From Candidatus Kapaibacterium sp. (GTDB lineage: Bacteria > Bacteroidota > Ignavibacteria > Kapaibacteriales > UBA7675): a DNA stretch of 64,000 bases. Of the stretch, positions 9,632 to 18,605 are shown piece by piece (the first letter of the stretch is position 1; each line of letters opens with the position of its first letter). The notes below the pieces were generated by a model, which searched no databases, was not told the DNA's origin, and worked only from the letters and a program-made list of their open reading frames with translations. Position numbers and translations under genes: made by a program. Location: positions 1 to 64,000 of the forward strand of contig JANQRB010000153.1 in assembly GCA_028284775.1 (NCBI GenBank). The letters are read 5' to 3'.

Positions 9632-10332
9632 ACGTTCTCGTGCAGGAAAAAATCGCGTAAAGCGAAACTCAGTCGCGCGGGCGCCAGGCCCTCCAGCGGA
9701 TGCGGCGTAGCCGGGAACACCTGCATTTCGGCCCCGGGGACCGCCCGGTAGACGGCGAGTGTTTCTTCCATCGTCACCATCGTATCCCGATCGCCCAATC
9801 CAAGGCGCAGCGGCTGGCCGATCGAGCTGCAGCGGTCGGGATGAAGACGGTCGTCCCGCCCGAGATCTGTCATCAGGGCCGCGGTGCCCGAGAGTACATT
9901 GCGCCAGCCATGCGCGGTGTGGCGGGACTGGAGCTGTTCGGCGAAACGCGGCACCTTGGCCTGTATTTTATCCGGGTCGAGGCCGCGGATTTCACGCGCC
10001 GCAATCTCGGGCGACCACTGCAATTTCGTACCCAGGGTACAAATACGCCTTACCCTTTCGGCTTCCAGCAGGGCCAACACCATCGCCACGTAACCGCCCA
10101 TGCTGTAGCCGAATATGTTCAGGGGGCCAAGCTGTCGTTCATCCTGCAATTCGCAGACATTCTGCACGAAAGTGTCGAGCCGAAATCCTTCGGGTCCCAG
10201 GCTCCGCTCCCCATGCCCTTCGAAATCAAGCAGGTGCAGACTGAAATGTTCCCGGAGCAGCGGCTCGAAGGGCTGCCATTGCTCCTGAGATCCAAGAGCG
10301 CCATGGAGTAAAAGCAGATCAGGTTTTTTCAT
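9628..10332 (-). CDS. Alpha/beta-fold hydrolase
   Basis: About 234 aa from ATG 10332, chosen because MKKPDLLLLHG puts the first beta strand and HG oxyanion motif in the usual place; the frame is open to 10374. The nucleophile elbow is GYSMGG (Ser at about residue 80), the acid is probably the Asp in GLGDRDTMV, and the His is in TPHPLEG. The pattern HG-GxSxGG-H is that of small esterases, MenH-like or carboxylesterase-type hydrolases. The substrate cannot be read from sequence. The start overlaps the end of the SpoIIE phosphatase gene by 14 bp, and its stop overlaps the nucleotidase start, so all three are likely translated from one message. Confidence 0.88.
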   Translation of the reverse strand: MKKPDLLLLHGALGSQEQWQPFEPLLREHFSLHLLDFEGHGERSLGPEGFRLDTFVQNVCELQDERQLGPLNIFGYSMGGYVAMVLALLEAERVRRICTLGTKLQWSPEIAAREIRGLDPDKIQAKVPRFAEQLQSRHTAHGWRNVLSGTAALMTDLGRDDRLHPDRCSSIGQPLRLGLGDRDTMVTMEETLAVYRAVPGAEMQVFPATPHPLEGLAPARLSFALRDFFLHENV

Positions 10333-13213
10333 CGGGGTTCTCGACTTCCTCTTGTCGTTGCTCGGAAAGGACATCCGTTATTTTCACCACTACCAGGGTT
10401 TGATCGTCATGTTGCTCGAAATCTTCAGCGTACTTTTGCACGGTAGTAATAATTTTGTCCCTGATATAGTGCGCATTACTCTCGGCGACCGATTCGAGCA
10501 GGCGATGCAAATCCTCTTCGCCGAACTCCGGTCCGTTCCCGCCCTTGGCTTCAGTAATGCCGTCCGTAAAAAATACGAAAATGTCGCCACTCTGATAGTC
10601 GACTTTCAATTCTTCCGTCCGCGCGCCGAAAATATCCGAGGCGACCAGGCCCAGACCGATACCGCGCGGAATGTAGGACTGTAAAGTGTCCGAAGATGGA
10701 ATGTAATGCAGCATCGGCCCGTGTCCCGCCCGCGCAATGGTCGCTCTGGCCGCCCCGGTATCGAAGGACACGGCCAGGGCGGTCACGAAGGACTCTTTCG
10801 ACAGGTCTTTGGCCAGCAGACCATTGGTCCGCGTTAAGATATCTTTGGGCCCCTGACAGAAGGGATGCAAAGAACGCAAGATACCCTGCACCTTGGACAT
10901 ATAAAGGGCGGCCGATGTGCCTTTGCCGCTCACGTCGCCGATTACGACCGTCAGCTCTTCCTGACTGTCGCCCGGGTCGAGATACTCGAAAAAATCGCCG
11001 CCGACTTCGAGGGCCGGAATCGAGATACCGGCAATATCCAGGCCCGGCAGCAAGGGTGTCTTTTGCGGCAGCGACTCAAGCTGAATCCGGCGTGCGATGG
11101 ACAGCTCGTGTTTCATGCGCTCCTGCTCGGCCAGATCTTCGTAGAGAAAGGCATTTTCGATGGTCACGGAAGCCTGAGCCGCCGCCGTCGTCAGAAAGGA
11201 AAGGTCCTCCCAACTCAGGGCGGTTTCAGACAGCTTTTCGCCGACGAACAAAGCTCCCACGGTCAATTCGTCGGAGCGCATTGGTATGATGTATTGGAAG
11301 TCGTAGTGGCGAAGGGCATTCTTCACCCCGTCCGGCAGATAGTCGACATTGAACTCCGACTTGAATTTCGGTATCGCCTCGACGATGGCAGCGGCATGCG
11401 TCAGGCAAATACTCTCCCATTCTTGCATATCCAGACCGGTGGCGCTTTGGCCGTGGATACGCCGGTCGCGCAGCAGCATGACCGCCATACGTTTGATGTG
11501 AAGAATCTGGGCCAGACGAATGACAAGCTCACGCGCCAGGTCGGAGGTGCTGACTTTGCTAAACAGCAGTTCGGTCAGCTCCGTGCTCGCGCTGCTGAAA
11601 TCGCGCCGGCTGCGATGGAACTTCTGATCGATCACCTGCTGGACGCCGCGCCGCAGATACCAGACAATCGCCAACAGAATGAGCGCCAGGGACATTTTAC
11701 AGATTGTTTCCAGGTACACGCGCTCTTCCAGTCCGAGCGGCTCACGGACGACTTCCACCGATACGCCGGTAAAGCGCAGGTTGGGCAGGTCCAGGTTGAA
11801 GGATGCGATATAGGCAATGCCGGCGATGATGAGCAGCGCGACGCTCAGTCCCCACAGCCAGGTAACCAGGGTATACTGAGTGTTGCGTCGCAGACGAAAC
11901 CTGAAGCCGAGCAGACGAAAACGGCTTATCAGATAAAAATAGATAATCGGTATAGCGGCCAGGAGCGCAATTGTATAACCGAAGAGATCGCCGCGATCGT
12001 TGCTGATGACGAAGACCGAGCTGATGGCGGTCAGCAAAACGGCGCCATAAACGAAATTGCGCAGCAGCCGTTCTTCGACGCTGAAACTTTCCTTACGCCG
12101 AAAGAAATCGGCGCATTCATTGGCAAAATGAAACAGAAAGAGCAGAACGATAACCGCCGGGAATGCGACCGGCGCAATCGTTTCGCTGAAATAGTTTTCG
12201 AAGAAGATCGCGGCAACCAGGGTGACCGCGCCCAGCAGGTACGGTATCAGGATCCGCCAGCGCAGGGTCGGCAGCCGAAAATGCTCGCGCGGAAAATACA
12301 GCAGACTGTGAAACCACAGGGGCAGCCCCAGCATGATGGCGGCGGTAAAGCCAAAATCACGCAGCACGCCGAAGGAGGACGAGGTGATAAAAGGCGAGCG
12401 ATTAAAAAAGGTGGCGATGAAGAAGCCGAGCAGCAGCAAAGCCGGCCCCGTCAGACGCGCGCTGTGGATATGGGCGCGCATCAGGGCAATGAAAATACCC
12501 AGGGCCATCCACAGGCTGCCCGTCAGAAATATGCTCAACATCGTGAAGCTGAGGCCGAAAGAGGCGACCTCGACCTGCAGGGTCATCACTCGGTTGGCGC
12601 GCAATATGTCGTAGGTAATAACGCTGCCGACCTTGGCTTGACGCAAAATCTTGTCGGCTTCGTTGACATCGTTGAAATTGAGTTTATTGATGCGAATGAT
12701 AAGGTCGCCGCGGCGCATCCCGGCCCGGTCGGAAGCGCCGCCCTCCAGCACATCGATTACATTGGCCACCGGCGGCAGCGTGTACACGAAATCTTCGGTC
12801 AGGTGCGCTTTATGAACCCGGAAGACGGCCCCACGCTGCTCTCCGCTGCGATAAAAGCCGATATCCACCGAGTCCGACTGCGATGCGCGAATGAAGTCAT
12901 GAACGCCGCGGACGCTGTCCGGACGGTTGCCGTTGACCGTCAGCAAAAGATCGCCTACGCGGGGCGAGCTGCGGACTTCTTCGCCGTCCTGGCCGCCCCA
13001 TTGCTCTCTGGGCAGGTCGGCGATTTTGACGCCGGGAATGTTTTCGACGATGTAAATCAGCGAAGGCGGATTGGCGTAGAAGTTTTCATCGGTGACCAGC
13101 GCGGCGTTTTGGTAGAGGTTGAGCACGGCAAGGGTCAGCAGCAGCACAGCAGGCACGCTGAACAGGCCGCGAAATAGATTCGGATGACGGTCGAAATAGG
13201 CCAGATCCGGCAC
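10319..13213 (-). CDS. Membrane PDZ-GAF-SpoIIE (PP2C-type) serine phosphatase
   Basis: 964 aa from GTG 13213, with AGGAG 8 bases upstream. Order: a membrane helix (about 14-35); two PDZ-like domains (about 75-140, with SPRVGDLLLTVNG, and 150-215, with GGASDRAGMRRGDLIIRIN); about eight membrane helices (220-470); a GAF-like domain (about 535-690); a short helix ELSIARRIQLESLP; and a SpoIIE/PP2C domain (about 705-945). Metal-site acids are visible in GGDFFEYL, VIGDVSGKG and FVFFTDGITEA. Such phosphatases act in partner-switching cascades on anti-anti-sigma (STAS) proteins. No STAS or anti-sigma gene is in the window, so the partner is elsewhere. PDZ domains at the N-terminus suggest a sensor of misfolded or proteolysed envelope peptides (inference). 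Confidence 0.9.
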   Translation of the reverse strand: MPDLAYFDRHPNLFRGLFSVPAVLLLTLAVLNLYQNAALVTDENFYANPPSLIYIVENIPGVKIADLPREQWGGQDGEEVRSSPRVGDLLLTVNGNRPDSVRGVHDFIRASQSDSVDIGFYRSGEQRGAVFRVHKAHLTEDFVYTLPPVANVIDVLEGGASDRAGMRRGDLIIRINKLNFNDVNEADKILRQAKVGSVITYDILRANRVMTLQVEVASFGLSFTMLSIFLTGSLWMALGIFIALMRAHIHSARLTGPALLLLGFFIATFFNRSPFITSSSFGVLRDFGFTAAIMLGLPLWFHSLLYFPREHFRLPTLRWRILIPYLLGAVTLVAAIFFENYFSETIAPVAFPAVIVLLFLFHFANECADFFRRKESFSVEERLLRNFVYGAVLLTAISSVFVISNDRGDLFGYTIALLAAIPIIYFYLISRFRLLGFRFRLRRNTQYTLVTWLWGLSVALLIIAGIAYIASFNLDLPNLRFTGVSVEVVREPLGLEERVYLETICKMSLALILLAIVWYLRRGVQQVIDQKFHRSRRDFSSASTELTELLFSKVSTSDLARELVIRLAQILHIKRMAVMLLRDRRIHGQSATGLDMQEWESICLTHAAAIVEAIPKFKSEFNVDYLPDGVKNALRHYDFQYIIPMRSDELTVGALFVGEKLSETALSWEDLSFLTTAAAQASVTIENAFLYEDLAEQERMKHELSIARRIQLESLPQKTPLLPGLDIAGISIPALEVGGDFFEYLDPGDSQEELTVVIGDVSGKGTSAALYMSKVQGILRSLHPFCQGPKDILTRTNGLLAKDLSKESFVTALAVSFDTGAARATIARAGHGPMLHYIPSSDTLQSYIPRGIGLGLVASDIFGARTEELKVDYQSGDIFVFFTDGITEAKGGNGPEFGEEDLHRLLESVAESNAHYIRDKIITTVQKYAEDFEQHDDQTLVVVKITDVLSEQRQEEVENPDEKT

Positions 13214-13388
13214 TGAAAGGCTCCTCTTTGCCGCCTGTGGGTGTCATCGCTCTCTCAAACCCCGGCACAGGCAATTTCCGTGCGTTTAAACTTTCAAACT
13301 TATACCGAAGCCGCGAGGGACGCAAACGAAGGCAGGTACGTAGGAAAGCGGGATTTGTTCATTCTTTCCTCTCTGCGTGGCGCCGCAC

Positions 13389-14744
13389 TCAAAAGCGCAG
13401 CGTAAAGCTCGTCTCCCTGCCCGCTTCGCTCGCCGCAGTTATGGTCCCGCCATGAGCGCGCATAATCTGACGCGACAGGCTGAGGCCGATGCCCGAGCCG
13501 TCGTCCTTGGTCGTATAAAATGGGATGAAAATGCGGTCGAGCGCCTCCTTCACAATTCCCGGCCCATTGTCCCTCACCTGGATAACCGGCCGTCCCCGAC
13601 TGTCGAGCCAGGCATGCAACCATAGTTGACCGGGATGCTGCCCGCGGATAGCATCGACGGCGTTCAGGATCAGATTGATCAGGACCTGTTCAATCAGGTC
13701 GCGGTCCGCAGTGAGCTCCAGGCTGAGCGGATCAATCTCGATGCTCATTTCGACTTCGTGTTTATCGATGTGGGCCTGCAGCAGATTCTGCAGGTGATCG
13801 AACAACTCAGCCACGGGAAACAGGCGAAACTCGGGCTGCGGCACGCGCATGATGTTGCGATAGGCGTCCACAAAGCCGATCAGTGCCTGACTGCGCTTCT
13901 CGATGGTTCGCAATGCGCTCATCGTATCCTGAATCCGTTCGTCCGTCGGCAGGCTGCGGTCGCTCTCTGCCGCCGTCGCGTCGGACAGCAGAGATGTGGC
14001 GGTGGCGGCCAGCGAAGAAATCGGTGTCACGGAGTTCATTATCTCGTGCGTCAGCACGCGGATCAGGTTCTGCCAGGCTTCGAGTTCTTTTTCTTCCAGC
14101 TCGCTCTGGATGTTCTGGATCGATACAAGCGTATAATGACTGCCGCGCATCTTGAATTCAACGGCATACATCACCAGCTGAAAAACATTGCCCTCCGCCT
14201 CCACCTTGATCAAGGCTCTTTCCCCCGAGCGCAGGGCCTGCATCCGTTCGACCATCGTAACGCTGAAGGAGGACAGGGCTTCAAGATGGCCGGCACGCGG
14301 CAGCTTAAACAGCTTCTTGGCCGCGTTATTGATCAACTGTATGGCGCCGTCGCCGTCAAAGGCGATCAGGCCGATCCCTACGTGACGCACGACGGTTTGC
14401 AGATAATTGACGTGCTCTTCTTTTTCAGCGCGCTGGCGCTTGAATTCATCCATCACTTCGGCAAAGGCGCTGCTCAGCTCGGTATAGGAGCCGCCGCGCG
14501 GCGCCAGAGAAAACGACTGCGAAAAATCCGAATGGCGAATGGCGAGCAGGAATCGCGTCAGATCGCGGTTGGTCTTCTCTACGAAGTTGATAAGATCCAC
14601 AATCTGATAGACAAGCAGGCCGCCGAGGATCAGAATCGTGGCATATTTGACCGTATTGAAATAAAGATAAAACAGAACGAGCAGCGTAGCGGCGATCAAC
14701 AGTACGCGCGTGATGCAGGCCAGGCGAAAACGCTTAAAGACCAT
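13389..14744 (-). CDS. Sensor histidine kinase (NtrB/NtrY-like)
   Basis: 451 aa from ATG 14744, which overlaps the response-regulator stop by 11 bp and is preceded by GGAAAAG; an open frame to 14801 is not needed. Two N-terminal membrane helices (about 8-45), a short linker, a PAS-like domain (VGIGLIAFDGDGAIQLINNAAKKLF), an H-box with phospho-acceptor His in LTHEIMNSVTPI, N-box LINLILNAVDAI, G1 IQVRDNGPGI and G2 DGSGIGLSLSRQIMRAHGG. The domain order and the coupled sigma-54 regulator point to the NtrY/AtoS type of kinase. There is almost no periplasmic loop between the helices, so the signal is probably sensed in the membrane or through the PAS domain. Confidence 0.93.
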   Translation of the reverse strand: MVFKRFRLACITRVLLIAATLLVLFYLYFNTVKYATILILGGLLVYQIVDLINFVEKTNRDLTRFLLAIRHSDFSQSFSLAPRGGSYTELSSAFAEVMDEFKRQRAEKEEHVNYLQTVVRHVGIGLIAFDGDGAIQLINNAAKKLFKLPRAGHLEALSSFSVTMVERMQALRSGERALIKVEAEGNVFQLVMYAVEFKMRGSHYTLVSIQNIQSELEEKELEAWQNLIRVLTHEIMNSVTPISSLAATATSLLSDATAAESDRSLPTDERIQDTMSALRTIEKRSQALIGFVDAYRNIMRVPQPEFRLFPVAELFDHLQNLLQAHIDKHEVEMSIEIDPLSLELTADRDLIEQVLINLILNAVDAIRGQHPGQLWLHAWLDSRGRPVIQVRDNGPGIVKEALDRIFIPFYTTKDDGSGIGLSLSRQIMRAHGGTITAASEAGRETSFTLRF

Positions 14745-16110
14745 ACTTTTCCAGTCTCCGGTAGAGCGACGTGCGGGTGAGCCCAAGCTCTTTGGCGGCA
14801 TGGGAGATATTGCCGCCGTTTTTACTGATCGCCCGGCGAATGACGGTTTTTTCCACCTCTTCGAGATTGAAGGAGTCGAATACTAGTCCGTCATCCCGGA
14901 CATCGGGCGCGCTGAGAAAGAAATCCGAGGGCTGCAGCACCAGCGATTCGCTCATTATTACGGCGCGTTCGACGGCGTGCATCAGTTCGCGCACATTGCC
15001 CGGCCAGGCGTATTGCTGAAGTTTTTTCAGCGCCCCCAGGCCCAGCCGCAATCCGACTTTGGCATACTTCCGGCTGAAGATCGCCAGAAAGTGGTTAACC
15101 AGCAGCTCGGTATCGTCCGCGCGTTCTCGCAGCGGCGGCAGATTGATCTCCACCGTATTGATCCGGTACAACAGATCCTGCCGAAAGGTTTTTTCCGCCA
15201 CCATTTCATAGATAGGCATGTTGGTGGCGCAGATCAGACGAATATCTATGTCGCGCGCCTTATGCGAGCCTAGACGCGTTACGACGCGATTTTGCAGCAC
15301 GGTAAGCAGCTTCGCCTGCAGGGCCAGCGGTAGGTTGCCGATTTCATCCAGGAAAATGGTACCGCCGTCGGCCAGCTCGAAACGTCCGGCCCGATCTTCA
15401 CGCGCGTCGGTGAAGGCCCCTTTCACATGTCCGAACAGCTCGCTCTCGAACAGGGTCTCGCTGATAGCGCCCATATCGACCGACAAAAAAACTTTGTCGG
15501 CGCGGGACGACTGGCGGTGCAGGGCTCGGGCAGCCATTTCTTTGCCCGTTCCGTTTTCACCCAGCAGCAATATACTCGCGTCGGTAGCGGCAACTTTGGC
15601 AATCGAGCTGAAGACGCGCTGCATCGCCGGGCTTGCGCCGATGATATCCTGGAAGTCCTGATCGAGGTCCGCGCTGAGCTGCTGTTGCTGCGAACGCAGC
15701 CGGTCCACTTCCAGTTGCGAACGCCGCAGTTTCATAGCCGCCGCCAGGGTGGCTAGCAGCTTTTCATTGTGCCAGGGCTTGACGACAAAATCCGTCGCAC
15801 CCTCCTTGATAGAGCGCACCGCCATCGAGATGTCGCCATAGGCCGTAATCAATACCACTACTGCCGCGGGATCGAGACGCAATATCTCGTTGAGCCAGTA
15901 GAATCCTTCGGTTCCGGTGCTGACATCCTTGGTGAAATTCATGTCCAGCAGAATCAGATCGTAGTTTTCATTCTTGAGCAGCGTCGGAATTGATTCCGGA
16001 TTTTGCTCGCAGTGCACGAGGGCGGCGTGCGGTTTCAACAACAAACGCGCTGCCAGCAGGACGTCTTCATCGTCGTCGATAACCAGTATGTTGCCAAATC
16101 GTTTTGTCAT
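14734..16110 (-). CDS. Sigma-54-dependent response regulator (NtrC family)
   Basis: 458 aa from ATG 16110 (MTKRFGNILVIDDDEDV); ATG 16125 and an open frame to 16323 are alternatives, but receiver domains normally begin at the chosen Met. Receiver: acidic pair DDDE, phospho-acceptor Asp in LILLDMNF, Thr in LITAYGD, Lys in VVKPW. AAA+ domain: Walker A GENGTGKE, sigma-54 contact loop GAFTDA (canonical GAFTGA), Walker B GGTIFLDEI, sensor region ICATNMPI, arginine finger region FRQDLLYRINTVEI. A Fis-type helix-turn-helix is at the C-terminus (NISHAAKELGLTRTSLYRRLEKYGL region). It would activate RNA polymerase with sigma-54. Two copies of a palindrome lie upstream at 16285-16300 and 16348-16363, suggesting self-binding. 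Confidence 0.95.
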   Translation of the reverse strand: MTKRFGNILVIDDDEDVLLAARLLLKPHAALVHCEQNPESIPTLLKNENYDLILLDMNFTKDVSTGTEGFYWLNEILRLDPAAVVVLITAYGDISMAVRSIKEGATDFVVKPWHNEKLLATLAAAMKLRRSQLEVDRLRSQQQQLSADLDQDFQDIIGASPAMQRVFSSIAKVAATDASILLLGENGTGKEMAARALHRQSSRADKVFLSVDMGAISETLFESELFGHVKGAFTDAREDRAGRFELADGGTIFLDEIGNLPLALQAKLLTVLQNRVVTRLGSHKARDIDIRLICATNMPIYEMVAEKTFRQDLLYRINTVEINLPPLRERADDTELLVNHFLAIFSRKYAKVGLRLGLGALKKLQQYAWPGNVRELMHAVERAVIMSESLVLQPSDFFLSAPDVRDDGLVFDSFNLEEVEKTVIRRAISKNGGNISHAAKELGLTRTSLYRRLEKYGL

Positions 16111-16284
16111 GGTTTTCCGAGGCATTTTTTCGGCGAAAGGCTCTTGTTGCAGCCCATTGGGCGCTATGGCCCTCATCTCAAATTCCGCGCCAAAATTGCG
16201 CTCCGCTGCCGGCTCGGGTCGTGCTCTGCTCTTATCTACATGCTTAGACTCCGGTGAGACCACAAAGGCTGCAAAAAAATGCAA

Positions 16285-16300
16285 TGTACGATAGCGTACA
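16285..16300. promoter_or_regulatory. Perfect palindrome, candidate operator A
   Basis: TGTACGATAGCGTACA: 6-bp arms TGTACG and CGTACA around 4 bases. It sits 175 bp upstream of the ATG of the NtrC-type regulator, outside any real gene. The same element plus its right flank (CGGCTGT) recurs at 20018 before the export operon; 20 of 23 positions agree. This is the expected shape and distance of an activator-binding enhancer site. Binding by the neighbouring regulator is inferred. Confidence 0.6.
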
Positions 16301-16347
16301 TCGGCTGTCACAAAAGCGTTCACCTTGCCTTACTTTTGACGCGGGAC

Positions 16348-16363
16348 TGTCCGAAAGTGTACA
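16348..16363. promoter_or_regulatory. Degenerate copy of the palindrome, candidate operator B
   Basis: TGTCCGAAAGTGTACA, 13 of 16 positions as in operator A, starting exactly 63 bp from it, close to six helical turns. The LysR-type gene ends 33 bp beyond it. Confidence 0.45.
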
Positions 16364-16395
16364 AGGTCGGCAGAGACACGGAACAGAGCCTGATT

Positions 16396-17292
16396 TCAGG
16401 TATTGCCCGCCGGCCAGCATTCCCGGCAAAGTCTGATCATAGTATTGCCGGCGTCCGAAAGATAGCGTCCTTTTTTATGATACACTCCAATGCGGCGTTC
16501 AATGCGTCCGAAGCTGAATTCGGTCAGGCGCCTGAATGTACGGCAAAGCGGATTATCGTCAAGCTCTTCTTCCTCTACGTATGCGGCGCCTAATCCCGCG
16601 GCTACCAGGGCCAGGCGCAGCGGCGTATGATTGATCTCCCACACCGCGCGAAAGCGGTCACGCAACTTGCGATGCGCGGGCCGCAGCTCCGCCCGGTCGA
16701 GATACGACGTAATAAGTGTCAATTGCCGGAGAAACTCCTGTGGACGCTCCACCAGCAATGCGATGGACGGATGCTCGCCAGCGACAACAAGGATGCGCCG
16801 CTCTTCAAACAGTGGCAGGGTTTCGAAATGGACCATGCTCGATTGAAAGGGGCCGAAGCCCAGCTCGAAACGTTCGGACTCGACGGCATAGATTATTTCG
16901 CGGCTCGGCAGTACATCCAGGGCAACCCGGCTCATCGGCATGCGCCGGGTAAACTCACGCAACAGATCGACACTATAATGTGATGCAATGAACGAGTTGA
17001 TGGCGATAGAGAGAGTGCTGAACATTCCCCGCCGCATGTTATCGATTTCCTCAAGCAGCGTCGTCTCTTCCCGTTCCAGCAAGCGGGCGTAGCGCAAAAC
17101 CCGCCTTCCGGCTTCGGTCAGCTCGGGCGGTACCGCCCGAATGATCAGCTTTGTGCCCAGCTTGCGTTCCAGGTTCGCCACCGACTGGCTGACCGCCGAT
17201 TGTGTCAGAAAGAGACGCTCGGCGGCTTTAGCGAATCCGCGTTCAGCGGCAACCGCCGCAAATATTCGTAGTTCGCGCGCTTCCATAGCCAT
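16396..17292 (-). CDS. LysR-family transcriptional regulator
   Basis: 298 aa from ATG 17292 (ATG 17286 is also possible; the frame opens at TTG 17295). N-terminal winged helix-turn-helix of the LysR type: LRIFAAVAAERGFAKAAERL then LTQSAVSQSVANLERKLG. The usual linker helix is present (RRVLRYARLLEREETTLLEEI), then a two-lobed periplasmic-binding-protein-like effector domain (about 90-290). It is divergent from the citrate synthase gene, which makes that gene its likely target; a T-N11-A box lies between them. The effector is unknown, perhaps a citrate-cycle metabolite. Confidence 0.93.
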   Translation of the reverse strand: MAMEARELRIFAAVAAERGFAKAAERLFLTQSAVSQSVANLERKLGTKLIIRAVPPELTEAGRRVLRYARLLEREETTLLEEIDNMRRGMFSTLSIAINSFIASHYSVDLLREFTRRMPMSRVALDVLPSREIIYAVESERFELGFGPFQSSMVHFETLPLFEERRILVVAGEHPSIALLVERPQEFLRQLTLITSYLDRAELRPAHRKLRDRFRAVWEINHTPLRLALVAAGLGAAYVEEEELDDNPLCRTFRRLTEFSFGRIERRIGVYHKKGRYLSDAGNTMIRLCRECWPAGNT

Positions 17293-17311
17293 CAATTCTA
17301 CTTATAAAAAG

Positions 17312-17326
17312 ATCAATATTATTAAT
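17312..17326. promoter_or_regulatory. Candidate LysR-type (T-N11-A) operator
   Basis: ATCAATATTATTAAT is a near-perfect palindrome with one mismatched arm pair and the T-N11-A form typical of LysR-type binding sites. It is 20 bp upstream of the LysR start and about 100 bp upstream of the citrate synthase start, inside a very AT-rich patch. Confidence 0.5.
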
Positions 17327-17429
17327 TTTCCTTATGCAATCCCAAACTGTATTTTTACCGGCACAAAGCTAAGCCCGGAAGCTTCGTTCAGAAAACAGTC
17401 TTTTCCATCCAGAGTCAAGGGGATTTGCT

Positions 17430-18575
17430 ATGAACGCGCAGCAGACAACAATTCACAAGGGTCTTGAGGGTATTATCGTCGATCGGACGGCAATCGCCAA
17501 GGTCGAAGGCGCCATCGGCCGCCTGAGTTATCGCGGTATCGATATCAAAGAGTTGACGGCCGCTCACAGCTTTGTTGACTGCGTCTGGCTGGTCCTCTTC
17601 GGCAGCCTGCCGTCGACGGAGCAGGCACGGGCGCTGGACGACTTTCTCGTGCGTTCTATGGCCCCCACCGACAGCGAGCAGCGGATACTCGCAGCACTGC
17701 CACGGAGCAAACATCCGATGGAAATTCTGCAGGGCCTGACACCCCTCATCGACCGCCGCTTTGCCGATGCGCCGGCCTTGCCCGTGGAATCGACGGAGCT
17801 TGCGGAGGGGCTCGTCATTGCGGCGCGCCTGGCCGGAATCCTGGCGGCCTGGCAACACCTGCGTCATGGCGAATCTCTGCCGGTTCCCGACAGGACTCTC
17901 GGCTTTCAGGCGAATTTTCTGCTGCTCTTTAGCGGCCGTCGGCCCACCGTGCAGGCTCTTGCCACGCTGCAGGTAACACAGATTCTTCAGATGGAACACG
18001 GTTTCAATGCCTCGACCTTTGCCGCTCGCGTTGCGACAAGTACGCTGGCTCCCGTGCAGGCCGTGCTCTCCGCGGCAATCGGCACATTGTCCGGTCCGCT
18101 GCACGGCGGAGCCGACGAGGCAGCGTTGCAAATGGCACTGGAGATCGGCGCGCCCGCCAACGCCGCGGACTATGTCCGGCAGTGTCTGGCGCAAAAACGG
18201 CGGATTATGGGAATGGGACATCGCGAGTACAAAACGGTCGATCCGCGTGCCCGGATCCTCAAGCCGATGGCGGAGCGACTGTGCAGCGGCAGTACGCACG
18301 AGACGCTTTTCAAAACGCTCGTGGCTGTCGAAGAGGCGGTACAGCAGGCAATGGCGCAGCGCGGCAGAAAAATTCACGCCAATGTCGAATTCTACAAGGG
18401 AGCTGTTATGAACGCGCTCGGTATTCCGAGCGACTTCTTTACCTCGATGTTCGCTATCGGGCGCGTCTACGGTTATCTGGCCCATTTTCTGGAACAACGC
18501 GCGGATAACCGCCTGATTCGTCCCCAGGCGCAGTACGTCGGCCCCGATCCCGCAAGCGCCGCGCAGCCGGAATAA
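17430..18575 (+). CDS. Citrate synthase / 2-methylcitrate synthase family protein
   Basis: 381 aa, the length of the short bacterial citrate synthases. It condenses an acyl-CoA (acetyl- or propionyl-CoA) with oxaloacetate. Family marks: GLEGIIVDRTAIAKVEG and GRLSYRGIDIKEL at the N-terminus, His in MEHGFNAST, catalytic His in GPLHGGADEA, MGMGHREYKTVDPRA with oxaloacetate-binding residues, and NVEFYKGAVM. In the last motif the usual catalytic Asp (NVDFYSG in well-studied enzymes) is Glu. AAGGGG 7 bases before ATG 17430 supports the start. No aconitase or methylcitrate-cycle gene adjoins it, so sequence does not separate citrate from methylcitrate synthase. Probably controlled by the divergent LysR gene. 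Confidence 0.92.
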   Translation: MNAQQTTIHKGLEGIIVDRTAIAKVEGAIGRLSYRGIDIKELTAAHSFVDCVWLVLFGSLPSTEQARALDDFLVRSMAPTDSEQRILAALPRSKHPMEILQGLTPLIDRRFADAPALPVESTELAEGLVIAARLAGILAAWQHLRHGESLPVPDRTLGFQANFLLLFSGRRPTVQALATLQVTQILQMEHGFNASTFAARVATSTLAPVQAVLSAAIGTLSGPLHGGADEAALQMALEIGAPANAADYVRQCLAQKRRIMGMGHREYKTVDPRARILKPMAERLCSGSTHETLFKTLVAVEEAVQQAMAQRGRKIHANVEFYKGAVMNALGIPSDFFTSMFAIGRVYGYLAHFLEQRADNRLIRPQAQYVGPDPASAAQPE

Positions 18576-18605
18576 GAACACTCAGCGCTGCTCTCACGGA
18601 GGCGT

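Noticed and set aside
10865-13177. 770-residue open frame antisense to the SpoIIE phosphatase gene
   Set aside because: It is a shadow of the real gene in GC-rich sequence: Gln/His/Arg-rich, no domain, no ribosome site. The same holds for 13626-14780 and 17415-18581.
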